Below, piece after piece: positions 1 to 12,454 of a stretch of 64,000 bases of DNA. The DNA comes from Osmia lignaria lignaria. Taxonomy: Eukaryota > Arthropoda > Insecta > Hymenoptera > Megachilidae. The DNA lies in the NCBI RefSeq assembly GCF_051020975.1, contig NW_027478169.1, positions 868,001 to 932,000 of the forward strand, given 5' to 3'. A program made the position numbers and the translations under genes. The notes below the pieces were generated by a model. The model did not search any database and was not told the origin of the DNA. It was given only the letters and a program-made list of their open reading frames with translations. The stretch's first letter is position 1. Each line of letters opens with the position of its first letter.

Positions 1-218
1 ACTCTGCACTATTGCGACCTGCAAATGCCACTTCCAGCTTAGCTGTGCAGAAGAAGAACAACAAGAAGAAGAAATATCTCGAAATATGTCCGTCAGGCCC
101 CTTCCCTTGAGATAAATCTGCAAATATCTCGGAAACGAAGCGAGCTATGGCAAAATGTTAAGATACCTTTTTTGTAGAGAATTAAGTTTCCTACTTTTTA
201 TGTTCTATGACATTTTTT
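1..218. repeat. partial satellite unit at left edge
   Basis: This is the 3' two thirds of a unit, beginning at ACTCTGCACTATTGCG and running through the triplet tract and T-tract tail to the first GATCAG at 219. It carries GCGACC instead of the usual GCGAGC and CATTTTTTGATC instead of TATTTTTTGATC. It is truncated only by the window boundary. Confidence 0.95.
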
Positions 219-2794
219 GATCAGATGCGTAGTTCTCGAGATATATCAAGATATTTAAAAGCTTCGAAGCTGCTCCAACATAATAGAGGTACAGAAACAC
301 CGTGGCCCCTTTCTTTGAGATAACTCTGCACTATTGCGCGCTGCAAATGCCACTTCCAGCTTAGCTGTGCAGAAGAAGAACAACAAGAAGAAGAAATATC
401 TCGAAATATGTCCGTCAGGCCCCTTCCCTTGAGATAAATCTGCAAATATCTCGGAAACGAAGCGAGCTATGGCAAAATGTTAAGAGACCTTTTTTGTAGA
501 GAATTAAGTTTCCTACTTTTTATCTTCTATGATATTTTTCGATCAGAGGCGTAGTTCTCGAGATATATCAAGATATTTAAAAGCTTCGAAGCTGCACCAA
601 CATAATAGAGGTACAGAAACACCGTGGCCCCTTTCTTTGAGATAACTCTGCACTATTGCGAGCTGCAAATGCCACTTCCAGCTTAGCTGTGCAGAAGAAG
701 AACAACAAGAAGAAGAAATATTTCGAAATATGTCCGTCAGGTCCCTTCCCTTGAGATAAATCTGCAAATATCTCGGAAACGAAGCGAGCAATGGCAAAAT
801 GATAAGAGACCTTATTTGTAGAGAATTAAGTTTCCTACTTTTTATGTTTTATGATATTTTTTGATCAGATGCGTAGTTCTCGAGATATATCAAGATATTT
901 AAAAGTTCCGAAGCCGCACCAACATAATAGAGATACAGAAACACCGTGGCCCCTTTCTTTGAGATAACTCTGCACTATTGCGAGCTGCAAATGCCACTTG
1001 CAGCTTAGCTGTGCAGAAGAAGAACAACAAGAAGAAGAAATATCTCGAAATATGTCCGTCAGGCCCCTTCCCTTGAGATAAATCTGCAAATATCTCGGAA
1101 ACGAAGCGAGCTATGGCAAAATGTTAAGAGACCTTTTTTGTAGAGAATTATGTTTCCTACAATTTACGTTCTCTGATATTTTTTGATCAGAAGCGTAGTT
1201 TTCGAGGTATATCGAGATATTTAAAAGTTCCGAAGCCGCACCAACATAATAGAGATACAGAAACACCGTGGCCCCTTTCTTTGAGATAACTCTGCACTAT
1301 TGCGAGCTGCAAATGCCACTTCCAGCTTAGCTGTGCAGAAGAAGAACAACAAGAAGAAGAAATATCTCGAAATATGTCCGTCAGGCCCCTTCGCTTGAGA
1401 TAAATCTGCAAATATCTCGGAAACGAAGCGAGCTATGGCAAAATGTTAAGAGACCTTATTTGTAGAGAATTAAGTTTCCTAATTTTTATGTTTTATGATA
1501 TTTTTTGATCAGATGCGTAGTTCTCGAGATATATCAAGATATTTAAAAGTTCCGAAGCCGCACCAACATAATAGAGATACAGAAACACCGTGGCCCCTTT
1601 CTTTGAGATAACTCTGCACTATTGCGAGCTGTAAATGCCACGTCCAGCTTAGCTGTGCAGAAGAAGAACAACAAGAAGAAGAAATATCTCGAAATATGTC
1701 CGTCAGGCCCGTTCCTTTGAGCTGAATCTGCAAATATCTCGGAAACGAAGCGAGCTATGGCAAAATGTTAAGAGAGGTTTTTTGTAGACAATTATGTTTC
1801 CTACAATTTATGTTCTATGATATTTTTTGATCAGAAGCGTAGTTTTCGAGATATATCGAGATATTTAAAAGTTCCGAAGCCGCACCAACATAATAGAGAT
1901 ACAGAAACGCCGTGGCCCCTTTCTTTGAGATAACTCTGCACTAGTGCGAGCCGCAAATGCCACTTCCAGCTTAGCTGTGCAGAAGAAGAACAACAAGAAG
2001 AAGAAATATCTCGAAATATGTCCGTCAGGCCCCTTCCTTTGAGATAAATCTGCAAATATCTCGGAAACGAAGCGAGCTATGGCAAAATGTTAAGAGACCT
2101 TTTTTGTAGAGAATTAAGTTTCCTACTTTTTATGTTCTATGATATTTTTTGATCAGATGCGTAGTTCTCGAGATATATCAAGATATTTAAAAGTTCCGAA
2201 GCCGCACCAACATAATAGAGATACAGAAACACCGTGGCCCCTTTCTTTGAGATAACTCTGCACTATTGCGAGCTGCAAATGCCACTTCCAGCTTAGCTGT
2301 GCAGAAGAAGAACAACAAGAAGAAGAAATATCACCAAATATGTCCGTTAGGCCCCTTCCCTGGAGGGTAAATCTGCAAATATCTCGGAAACGAAGCGAGC
2401 TATGGCAAAATGTTAAGAGACCTTTTTTGTAGAGAATTCAGTTTCCTACTTTTTATGTTTTATGATATTTTGGATCAGATGCGTAGTTCTCGAGATATAT
2501 CAAGATATTTAAAAGTTCCGAAGCCGCACCAACATAATAGAGATACAGAAACACCGTGGCCCCTTTCGTTGAGATAACTCTGCACTATTGCGAGCTGCAA
2601 ATGCCACTTCCAGCTTAGCTGTGCAGAAGAAGAACAACAAGAAGAAGAAATATCTCGAAATATGTCCGTCAGGCCCCTTCCCTTGAGATAAATCTGCAAA
2701 TATCTCGGAAAGGAAGCGAGCTATGGCAAAATGTTAAGAGACCTTTTTTGTAGAGAATTAAGTTTTCTACTTTTTATGTTCCATGATATTTTTT
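219..2794. repeat. mixed satellite zone, units 1-8
   Basis: Eight units of mixed type without a clear internal HOR. The first two carry AAAGCTTCGAAGCTGC in place of AAAGTTCCGAAGCCGC, giving a 12-bp perfect palindrome AGCTTCGAAGCT (260-271 and 582-593). Type B heads (GATCAGAAGCG, TTTTCGAG) occur at 1185 and 1829. The unit at 1507 ends with the CCCGTTCCTTTGAGCTGAA variant that usually precedes a type B unit. The unit at 2151 has CCAAATATG plus a GGAGGGTAAATC insertion and a compensating T loss; it recurs at 4727 and 8269. Confidence 0.85.
2151..2472. repeat. unit with compensating +1 and -1 changes
   Basis: CCCTGGAGGGTAAATC near 2355-2371 is one base longer than CCCTTGAGATAAATC, and the T-run before the next unit is one base shorter (GATATTTTGGATCAG). 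Total length stays at 322 bp. The same unit recurs at 4727 and 8269 with both changes, so they travel together. The frame of the minus-strand open frame is broken here. Confidence 0.8.
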
Positions 2795-5700
2795 GATCAG
2801 ATGCGTAGTTCTCGAGATATATCAAGATATTTAAAAGTTCCGAAGCTGCACCAACATAATAGAGGTACAGAAACACCGTGGCCTCTTCCTTTGAGATAAC
2901 TCTGCACTATTGCGAGCTGCAAATGCCACTTCCAGCTTAGCTGTGCAGAAGAAGAACAACAAGAAGAAGAAATATCTCGAAATATGTCCGTCAGGCCACT
3001 TCCCTTGAGATAAATCTGCAAATATCTCGAAAACGAAGCGAGCTATGGCAAAATCTTAAGAGACCTTTTTTGTAGAGAATTAAGTTTCCTACTTTTTATG
3101 TTCTATGATATTTTTTGATCAGATGCGTAGTTCTCGAGATATATCAAGATATTTAAAAGTTCCGAAGCCGCACCAACATAATAGAGATACAGAAACACCG
3201 TGGCCCCTTTCTTTGAGATAACTCTGCACTATTGCGAGCTGCAAATGCCACTTCCAGCTTGGCTGTGCAGAAGAAGAACAACAAGAAGAAGAAATATCAC
3301 GAAATATGTCCGTTAGGCCCCTTCCCTTGAAATAAATCTGCAAATATCTCGGAAACGAAGCGAGCTCTGGCAAAATGTTAAGAGACCTTTTTTGTAGAGA
3401 ATTAAGTTTCCTACTTTTTATGTTCTATGATATTTTTTGATCAGATGCGTGGTTCTCGAGATATATCAAGATATTTAAAAGTTCCGAAGCCGCACCAACA
3501 TAATAGAGATACAGAAACACCGTGGCCGCTTTCTTTGAGATAACTCTGCACTATGGCGAGCTGCAAATGCCACTTCCAGCTTAGCTGTGCAGAAGAAGAA
3601 CAACAAGAAGAAGAAGTATCTCGAAATATGTCCGTTAGGCCCCTTCCCTTGAGATATATCTGCAAATATCTCGGAAACGAAGCGAGCTATGGCAAAATGT
3701 TAAGAGACGTTTTTTGTAGACAATTATGTTTCCTACAATTTATGTTCTATGATATTTTTTGATCAGAAGCGTAGTTTTCGAGATATATCGAGATATTTAA
3801 AAGTTCCGAAGCCGCACCAACATAATAGAGATACAGAAACGCCGTGGCCCCTTTCTTTGAGATAACTCTGCACTAGGGCGAGCCGCAAATGCCACTTCCA
3901 GCTTAGCTGTGCAGAAGAAGAACAACAAGAAGAAGAAATATCTCGAAATATGTCCGACAGGCCCCTTCCCTTGAGATAAATCTGCAAATATCTCGGAAAC
4001 GAAGCGAGCTATGGCAAAATGTTAAGAGACCTTTTTTGTAGAGAATTAAGTTTCCTACTTTTTATGTTCTATGATATTTTTTGATCAGATGCGTAGTTCT
4101 CGAGATATATCAAGATATTTAAAAGTTCCGAAGCCGCACCAACATAATAGAGATACAGAAACACCGTGGCCCCTTTCTTTGAGATAACTCTGCACTATTG
4201 CGAGCTGCAAATGCCACTTCCAGCTTAGCTGTGCAGAAGAAGAACAACAAGAAGAAGAAATATCTCGAAATATGTCCGTCAGGCCCCTTCCCTTGAGATA
4301 AATCTGCAAATATCTCGGAAAGGAAGCGAGCTATGGCAAAATGTTAAGAGACCTTTTTTGTAGAGAATTAAGTTTCCTACTTTTTATGTTCTATGATATT
4401 TTTTGATCAGATGCGTGGTTCTCGAGATATATCAAGATATTTAAAAGTTCCGAAGCCGCACCAACATAATAGAGATACAGTAACACCGTGGCCCCTTTCT
4501 TTGAGATAACTCTGCACTATTGCGAGCTGCAAATGCCACTTCCAGCTTAGCTGTGCAGAAGAAGAACAACAAGAAGAAGAAGTATCTCGAAATATGTCCG
4601 TTAGGCCCCTTCCCTTGAGATATATCTGCAAATATCTCGGAAACTAAGCGAGCTATGGCAAAATCTTAAGAGACCTTTTTTGTAGAGAATTAAGTTTCCT
4701 ACTTTTTATGTTCTATGATATTTTTTGATCAGATAGGTAGTTCTCGAGATATATCAATATATTTAAAAGTTCCGAAGCCGCACCAACATAATAGAGATAC
4801 AGAAACACCGTGGCCCCTTTCTTTGAGATAACTCTGCACTATTGCGAGCTGCAAATGCCACTTCCAGCTTAGCTGTGCAGAAGAAGAACAACAAGAAGAA
4901 GAAATATCACCAAATATGTCCGTTAGGCCCCTTCCCTGGAGGGTAAATCTGCAAATATCTCGGAAACGAAGCGAGCTATGGCAAAATGTTAAGAGACCTT
5001 TTTTGTAGAGAATTCAGTTTCCTACTTTTTATGTCTTATGATATTTTGGATCAGATGCGTAGTTCTCGAGATATATCAAGATATTTAAAAGTTCCGAAGC
5101 CGCACCAACATAATAGAGATACAGAAACACCGTGGCCCCTTTCGTTGAGATAACTCTGCACTATTGCGAGCTGCAAATGCCACTTCCAGCTTAGCTGTGC
5201 AGAAGAAGAACAACAAGAAGAAGAAATATCTCGAAATATGTCCGTCAGGCCCCTTCCCTTGAGATAAATCTGCAAATATCTCGGAAAGGAAGCGAGCTAT
5301 GGCAAAATGTTAAGAGACCTTTTTTGTAGAGAATTAAGTTTTCTACTTTTTATGTTCCATGATATTTTTTGATCAGATGCGTAGTTCTCGAGATATATCA
5401 AGATATTTAAAAGTTCCGAAGCTGCACCAACATAATAGAGGTACAGAAACACCGTGGCCTCTTCCTTTGCGATAACTCTGCACTATTGCGAGCTGCAAAT
5501 CCCACTTCCAGCTTAGCTGTGCAGAAGAAGAACAACAAGAAGAAGAAATATCTCGAAATATGTCCGTCAGGACACTTCCCTTGAGATAAATCTGCAAATA
5601 TCTCGGAAACGAAGCGAGCTATGGCAAAATGTTAAGAGACCTTTTTTGTAGAGAATTAAGTTTCCTACTTTTTATGTTCTATGATATTTTTTGATCAGAT

Positions 5701-6014
5701 GCGTAGATCTCGAGATATATCAAGATATTTAAAAGTTCCGAAGCCGCACCAACATAATAGAGATACAGAAACACCGTGGCCCCTTTCTTTGAGATAACTC
5801 TGCACTATTGCGAGCTGCAAATGCCACTTCCAGCTTAGCTGTGCAGAAGAAGAACAACAAGAAGAAGAAATATCTCGAAATATGTCCGTTAGGCCCCTTC
5901 CCTTGAGATAAATCTGCAAATATCTCGGAAACGAAGCGAGCTATGGCAAAATGTTAAGAGACCTTTTTTGTAGAGAATTAAGTTTCCTACTTTTTATCTT
6001 CTATGATATTTTTT
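2795..6014. repeat. 10-unit higher-order repeat, copy 1 (3220 bp)
   Basis: Ten units from 2795. Markers recur 3220 bp later: AGAGGTACAG with CTCGAAAACGAAG (2795 unit), AGCTTGGCTG with TTGAAATAAATC (3117 unit), GTGGCCGCTTTC with CTATGGCGAG (3439 unit), CTAGGGCGAGCC with TGTCCGACAGG (3761 unit), GGAAAGGAAGCG (4083 unit) and CAGTAACACC (4405 unit). The units at 4727-5692 carry the CCAAATATG/GGAGGG, TTCGTTGAG and TTTGCGATAAC variants. A rare in-frame ATG at 3553 is a convenient marker of this HOR. Confidence 0.88.
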
Positions 6015-9000
6015 GATCAGATGCGTAGTTCTCGAGATATATCAAGATATTTAAAAGTTCCGAAGCTGCACCAACATAATAGAGGTACAGAAACACCGTG
6101 GCCTCTTCCTTTGAGATAACTCTGCACTATTGCGAGCTGCAAATGCCACTTCCAGCTTAGCTGTGCAGAAGAAGAACAACAAGAAGAAGAAATATCTCGA
6201 AATATGTCCGTCAGGCCACTTCCCTTGAGATAAATCTGCAAATATCTCGAAAACGAAGCGAGCTATGGCAAAATCTTAAGAGACCTTTTTTGTAGAGAAT
6301 TAAGTTTCCTACTTTTTATGTTCTATGATATTTTTTGATCAGATGCGTAGTTCTCGAGATATATCAAGATATTTAAAAGTTCCGAAGCCGCACCAACATA
6401 ATAGAGATACAGAAACACCGTGGCCCCTTTCTTTGAGATAACTCTGCACTATTGCGAGCTGCAAATGCCACTTCCAGCTTGGCTGTGCAGAAGAAGAACA
6501 ACAAGAAGAAGAAATATCACGAAATATGTCCGTTAGGCCCCTTCCCTTGAAATAAATCTGCAAATATCTCGGAAACGAAGCGAGCTATGGCAAAATGTTA
6601 AGAGACCTTTTTTGTAGAGAATTAAGTTTCCTACTTTTTATCTTCTATGATATTTTTTGATCAGATGCGTGGTTCTCGAGATATATCAAGATATTTAAAA
6701 GTTCCGAAGCCGCACCAACATAATAGAGATACAGAAACACCGTGGCCGCTTTCTTTGAGATAACTCTGCACTATGGCGAGCTGCAAATGCCACTTCCAGC
6801 TTAGCTGTGCAGAAGAAGAACAACAAGAAGAAGAAGTATCTCGAAATATGTCCGTTAGGCCCCTTCCCTTGAGATATATCTGCAAATATCTCGGAAACGA
6901 AGCGAGCTATGGCAAAATGTTAAGAGACGTTTTTTGTAGACAATTATGTTTCCTACAATTTATGTTCTATGATATTTTTTGATCAGAAGCGTAGTTTTCG
7001 AGATATATCGAGATATTTAAAAGTTCCGAAGCCGCACCAACATAATAGAGATACAGAAACGCCGTGGCCCCTTTCTTTGAGATAACTCTGCACTAGGGCG
7101 AGCCGCAAATGCCACTTCCAGCTTCGCTGTGCAGAAGAAGAACAACAAGAAGAAGAAATATCTCGAAATATGTCCGACAGGCCCCTTCCCTTGAGATAAA
7201 TCTGCAAATATCTCGGAAACGAAGCGAGCTATGGCAAAATGTTAAGAGACCTTTTTTGTAGAGAATTAAGTTTCCTACTTTTTATGTTCTATGATATTTT
7301 TTGATCAGATGCGTAGTTCTCGAGATATATCAAGATATTTAAAAGTTCCGAAGCCGCACCAACATAATAGAGATACAGAAACACCGTGGCCCCTTTCTTT
7401 GAGATAACTCTGCACTATTGCGAGCTGCAAATGCCACTTCCAGCTTAGCTGTGCAGAAGAAGAACAACAAGAAGAAGAAATATCTCGAAATATGTCCGTC
7501 AGGCCCCTTCCCTTGAGATAAATCTGCAAATATCTCGGAAAGGAAGCGAGCTATGGCAAAATGTTAAGAGACCTTTTTTGTAGAGAATTAAGTTTCCTAC
7601 TTTTTATGTTCTATGATATTTTTTGATCAGATGCGTGGTTCTCGAGATATATCAAGATATTTAAAAGTTCCGAAGCCGCACCAACATAATAGAGATACAG
7701 TAACACCGTGGCCCCTTTCTTTGAGATAACTCTGCACTATTGCGAGCTGCAAATGCCACTTCCAGCTTAGCTGTGCAGAAGAAGAACAACAAGAAGAAGA
7801 AATATCTCGAAATATGTCCGTCAGGCCCCTTCCCTTGAGATAAATCTGCAAATATCTCGGAAAGGAAGCGAGCTATGGCAAAATGTTAAGAGACCTTTTT
7901 TGTAGAGAATTAAGTTTCCTACTTTTTATGTTCTATGATATTTTTTGATCAGATGCGTGGTTCTCGAGATATATCAAGATATTTAAAAGTTCCGAAGCCG
8001 CACCAACATAATAGAGATACAGTAACACCGTGGCCCCTTTCTTTGAGATAACTCTGCACTATTGCGAGCTGCAAATGCCACTTCCAGCTTAGCTGTGCAG
8101 AAGAAGAACAACAAGAAGAAGAAGTATCTCGAAATATGTCCGTTAGGCCCCTTCCCTTGAGATATATCTGCAAATATCTCGGAAACGAAGCGAGCTATGG
8201 CAAAATCTTGAGAGACCTTTTTTGTAGAGAATTAAGTTTCCTACTTTTTATGTTCTATGATATTTTTTGATCAGATGCGTAGTTCTCGAGATATATCAAT
8301 ATATTTAAAAGTTCCGAAGCCGCACCAACATAATAGAGATACAGAAACACCGTGGCCCCTTTCTTTGAGATAACTCTGCACTATTGCGAGCTGCAAATGC
8401 CACTTCCAGCTTAGCTGTGCAGAAGAAGAACAACAAGAAGAAGAAATATCACCAAATATGTCCGTTAGGCCACTTCCCTGGAGGGTAAATCTGCAAATAT
8501 CTCGGAAACGAAGCGAGCTATGGCAAAATGTTAAGAGACCTTTTTTGTAGAGAATTCAGTTTCCTACTTTTTATGTCTTATGATATTTTGGATCAGATGC
8601 GTAGTTCTCGAGATATATCAAGATATTTAAAAGTTCCGAAGCCGCACCAACATAATAGAGATACAGAAACACCGTGGCCCCTTTCGTTGAGATAACTCTG
8701 CACTATTGCGAGCTGCAAATGCCACTTCCAGCTTAGCTGTGCAGAAGAAGAACAACAAGAAGAAGAAATATCTCGAAATATGTCCGTCAGGCCCCTTCCC
8801 TTGAGATAAATCTGCAAATATCTCGGAAAGGAAGCGAGCTATGGCAAAATGTTAAGAGACCTTTTTTGTAGAGAATTAAGTTTTCTACTTTTTATGTTCC
8901 ATGATATTTTTTGATCAGATGCGTAGTTCTCGAGATATATCAAGATATTTAAAAGTTCCGAAGCTGCACCAACATAATAGAGGTACAGAAACACCGTGGC

Positions 9001-9556
9001 CTCTTCCTTTGCGATAACTCTGCACTATTGCGAGCTGCAAATCCCACTTCCAGCTTAGCTGTGCAGAAGAAGAACAACAAGAAGAAGAAATATCTCGAAA
9101 TATGTCCGTCAGGACACTTCCCTTGAGATAAATCTGCAAATATCTCGGAAACGAAGCGAGCTATGGCAAAATGTTAAGAGACCTTTTTTGTAGAGAATTA
9201 AGTTTCCTACTTTTTATGTTCTATGATATTTTTTGATCAGATGCGTAGATCTCGAGATATATCAAGATATTTAAAAGTTCCGAAGCCGCACCAACATAAT
9301 AGAGATACAGAAACACCGTGGCCCCTTTCTTTGAGATAACTCTGCACTATTGCGAGCTGCAAATGCCACTTCCAGCTTAGCTGTGCAGAAGAAGAACAAC
9401 AAGAAGAAGAAATATCTCGAAATATGTCCGTTAGGCCCCTTCCCTTGAGATAAATCTGCAAATATCTCGGAAACGAAGCGAGCTATGGCAAAATGTTAAG
9501 AGACCTTTTTTGTAGAGAATTAAGTTTCCTACTTTTTATCTTCTATGATATTTTTT
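6015..9556. repeat. 10-unit higher-order repeat, copy 2 with one extra unit (3542 bp)
   Basis: Same order of marker units as the preceding 3220 bp, but with 11 units. The extra one is at 7625. It begins like the CAGTAACACC unit and ends like the GGAAAGGAAGCG unit before it, and a complete CAGTAACACC unit follows at 7947. That is the product expected from an in-register unequal exchange between neighbouring units. The GGAGGG/T-loss unit is found at 8269 and the TTTGCGATAAC plus AATCCCAC unit at 8913. Confidence 0.87.
7625..7946. repeat. hybrid unit at an 11-for-10 unit gain
   Basis: The first half (GCGTGGTTC, CAGTAACACC) is of the type found at 4405. The second half (TCTCGAAATATGTCCGTCAGG, GGAAAGGAAGCG) is of the type found at 4083 and 7303. 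The switch lies between about 7700 and 7800. A full 4405-type unit follows at 7947. Confidence 0.75.
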
Positions 9557-11166
9557 GATCAGATGCGTAGTTCTCGAGATATATCAAGATATTTAAAAGT
9601 TCCGAAGCTGCACCAACATAATAGAGGTACAGAAACACCGTGGCCTCTTCCTTTGAGATAACTCTGCACTATTGCGAGCTGCAAATGCCACTTCCAGCTT
9701 AGCTGTGCAGAAGAAGAACAACAAGAAGAAGAAATATCTCGAAATATGTCCGTCAGGCCACTTCCCTTGAGATAAATCTGCAAATATCTCGAAAACGAAG
9801 CGAGCTATGGCAAAATCTTAAGAGACCTTTTTTGTAGAGAATTAAGTTTCCTACTTTTTATGTTCTATGATATTTTTTGATCAGATGCGTAGTTCTCGAG
9901 ATATATCAAGATATTTAAAAGTTCCGAAGCCGCACCAACATAATAGAGATACAGAAACACCGTGGCCCCTTTCTTTGAGATAACTCTGCACTATGGCGAG
10001 CTGCAAATGCCACTTCCAGCTTAGCTGTGCAGACGAAGAACAACAAGAAGAAGAAGTATCTCGAAATATGTCCGTTAGGCCCCTTCCCTTGAGATATATC
10101 TGCAAATATCTCGGAAACGAAGCGAGCTATGGCAAAATGTTAAGAGACGTTTTTTGTAGACAATTATGTTTCCTACAATTTATGTTCTATGATATTTTTT
10201 GATCAGAAGCGTAGTTTTCGAGATATATCGAGATATTTAAAAGTTCCGAAGCCGCACCAACATAATAGAGATACAGAAACGCCGTGGCCCCTTTCTTTGA
10301 GATAACTCTGCACTAGTGCGAGCCGCAAATGCCACTTCCAGCTTAGCTGTGCAGAAGAAGAACAACAAGAAGAAGAAATATCTCGAAATATGTCCGACAG
10401 GCCCCTTCCCTTGAGATAAATCTGCAAATATCTCGGAAACGAAGCGAGCTATGGCAAAATGTTAAGAGACCTTTTTTGTAGAGAATTAAGTTTCCTACTT
10501 TTTATGTTCTATGATATTTTTTGATCAGATGCGTAGTTCTCGAGATATATCAAGATATTTAAAAGTTCCGAAGCCGCACCAACATAATAGAGATACAGAA
10601 ACACCGTGGCCCCTTTCTTTGAGATAACTCTGCACTATTGCGAGCTGCAAATGCCACTTCCAGCTTAGCTGTGCAGAAGAAGAACAACAAGAAGAAGAAA
10701 TATCTCGAAATATGTCCGTCAGGCCCCTTCCCTTGAGATAAATCTGCAAATATCTCGGAAAGGAAGCGAGCTATGGCAAAATGTTAAGAGACCTTTTTTG
10801 TAGAGAATTAAGTTTCCTACTTTTTATGTTCTATGATATTTTTTGATCAGATGCGTGGTTCTCGAGATATATCAAGATATTTAAAAGTTCCGAAGCCGCA
10901 CCAACATAATAGAGATACAGTAACACCGTGGCCCCTTTCTTTGAGATAACTCTGCACTATTGCGAGCTGCAAATGCCACTTCCAGCTTAGCTGTGCAGAA
11001 GAAGAACAACAAGAAGAAGAAATATCGCTAAATATGTCCGTCAGGCCACTTCCCTTGAGATAAATCTGCAAATATCTCGGAAACGAAGCGAGCTATGGCA
11101 AAATCTTAAGAGACCTTTTTTGTAGAGAATTAAGTTTCCTCCTTTTTATGTTCTATGATATTTTTT
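9557..11166. repeat. 10-unit higher-order repeat, copy 3 (partial)
   Basis: Five units match copy 2. The AGCTTGGCTG unit is missing, and the unit at 9879 joins features of the two adjacent types (GCGTAGTTC head, CTATGGCGAG and GAAGTATCTCG later). The type B unit at 10201 keeps TGTCCGACAGG. The unit at 10845 starts with the CAGTAACACC type but changes to TCGCTAAATATG and CCACTTCCC, marking where the HOR ends. Confidence 0.8.
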
Positions 11167-12454
11167 AATCAGATGCGTAGTTCTCGAGATATATCAAGAT
11201 ATTTAAAAGTTCCGAAGCCGCACCAACATAATAGAGATACAGAAACTCCGTGGCCCCTTTCTTTGAGATAACTCTGCACTATTGCGAGCTGCAAATGCCA
11301 CTTCCAGCTTAGCTGTGCAGAGGAAGAACAACAAGAAGAAGAAATATCTCGAAATATGTCCGTCAGGCCCGTTCCTTTGAGCTGAATCTGCAAATATCTC
11401 GGAAACGAAGCGAGCTATGGCAAAATGTTAAGAGACGTTTTTTGTAGACAATTATGTTTCCTACAATTTATGTTCTATGATATTTTTTGATCAGAAGCGT
11501 AGTTTTCGAGATATATCGAGATATTTAAAAGTTCCGAAGCCGCACCAACATAATAGAGATACAGAAACGCCGTGGCCCCTTTCTTTGAGATAACTCTGCA
11601 CTAGTGCGAGCCGCAAATGCCACTTCCAGCTTAGCTGTGCAGAAGAAGAACAACAAGAAGAAGAAATATCTCGAAATATGTCCGACAGGCCCCTTCCCTT
11701 GAGATAAATCTGCAAATATCTCGGAAACGAAGCGAGCTATGGCAAAATGTTAAGAGACCTTTTTTGTAGAGAATTAAGTTTCCTACTTTTTATGTTCTAT
11801 GATATTTTTTGATCAGATGCGTAGTTCTCGAGATATATCAAGATATTTAAAAGTTCCGAAGCCGCACCAACATAATAGAGATACAGAAACACCGTGGCCC
11901 CTTTCTTTGAGATAACTCTGCACTATTGCGAGCTGCAAATGCCACTTCCAGCTTAGCTGTGCAGAAGAAGAACAACAAGAAGAAGAAATATCACGAAATA
12001 TGTCCGTTAGGCCCCTTCCCTGGAGATAAATCTGCAAATATCTCGGAAACGAAGCGAGCTATGGCAAAATGTTAAGAGACCTTTTTTGTAGAGAATTCAG
12101 TTTTCTACTTCTTATGTTCTATGATATTTTTTGATCAGATGCGTAGTTCTCGAGATATATCGAGATATTTAAAAGTTCCGAAGCCGCACCAACATCATAG
12201 AGATACAGAAACACCGTGGCCCCTTTCGTTGAGATAACTCTGCACTATTGCGAGCTGCAAATGCCACTTCCAGCTTAGCTGTGCAGAAGAAGAACAACAA
12301 GAAGAAGAAATATCTCGAAATATGTCCGTCAGGCCCCTTCCCTTGAGATAAATCTGCAAATATCTCGGAAAGGAAGCGAGCTATGGCAAAATGTTAAGAG
12401 ACCTTTTTTGTAGAGAATTAAGTTTTCTACTTTTTATGTTCCATGATATTTTTT
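11167..12454. repeat. transition units between two HOR domains
   Basis: Four units: a CCCGTTCCTTTGAGCTG variant (11167), the type B unit it usually precedes (11489), a TCACGAAATATG / CCCTGGAGATAA unit (11811), and a unit with CAACATCATAG and TTCGTTGAG (12133). Versions of these appear again inside the following 8-unit HOR, though in a different order. Confidence 0.75.
11489..11810. repeat. representative type B satellite unit
   Basis: Type B is recognised by GATCAGAAGCG, TTTTCGAG (destroying the XhoI-type CTCGAG of type A) and ATATCGAGATATTT instead of ATATCAAGATATTT. The type is linked to changes in the tail of the preceding unit: GACGTTTTTTGTAGA, AATTATG and CCTACAATTTATG (from about 11433). 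It is often also linked to CTAGTGCGAGCCGC further in. The linked block therefore spans the arbitrary unit boundary. Roughly 40 of the 198 units have the AAGCG head, among them 1185, 3761, 6981, 10201, 14387, 16963, 27267, 39499, 52048, 58488 and 63318. Some units carry only part of the block. Confidence 0.88.

Noticed and set aside
221..445. Minus-strand open frame of about 74 codons, recurring in most units
   Set aside because: It opens at TTG (complement of CAA), not ATG. 322 is not a multiple of 3, so the frame shifts in every unit. It is broken in about two dozen of 198 units (for example 2151, 12133, 29521, 44001). Its composition is dictated by the GAA/CAA tract (a Ser/Cys run). There is no sign of selection on a protein.
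3553..3762. Plus-strand 69-codon frame with a true ATG, also at 6773 and 9993
   Set aside because: The ATG comes from one T-to-G change in CTATTGCGAG, and the three copies are simply copies of the HOR 3220 bp apart. The sequence is ordinary satellite and has no recognisable domain.
11489..11810. CENP-B box (TTCG, four bases, A, two bases, CGGG) in the unit
   Set aside because: The best candidate, TTCGAGATATATCGAG of type B, lacks the CGGG half. No other position fits in the consensus on either strand as far as I read.
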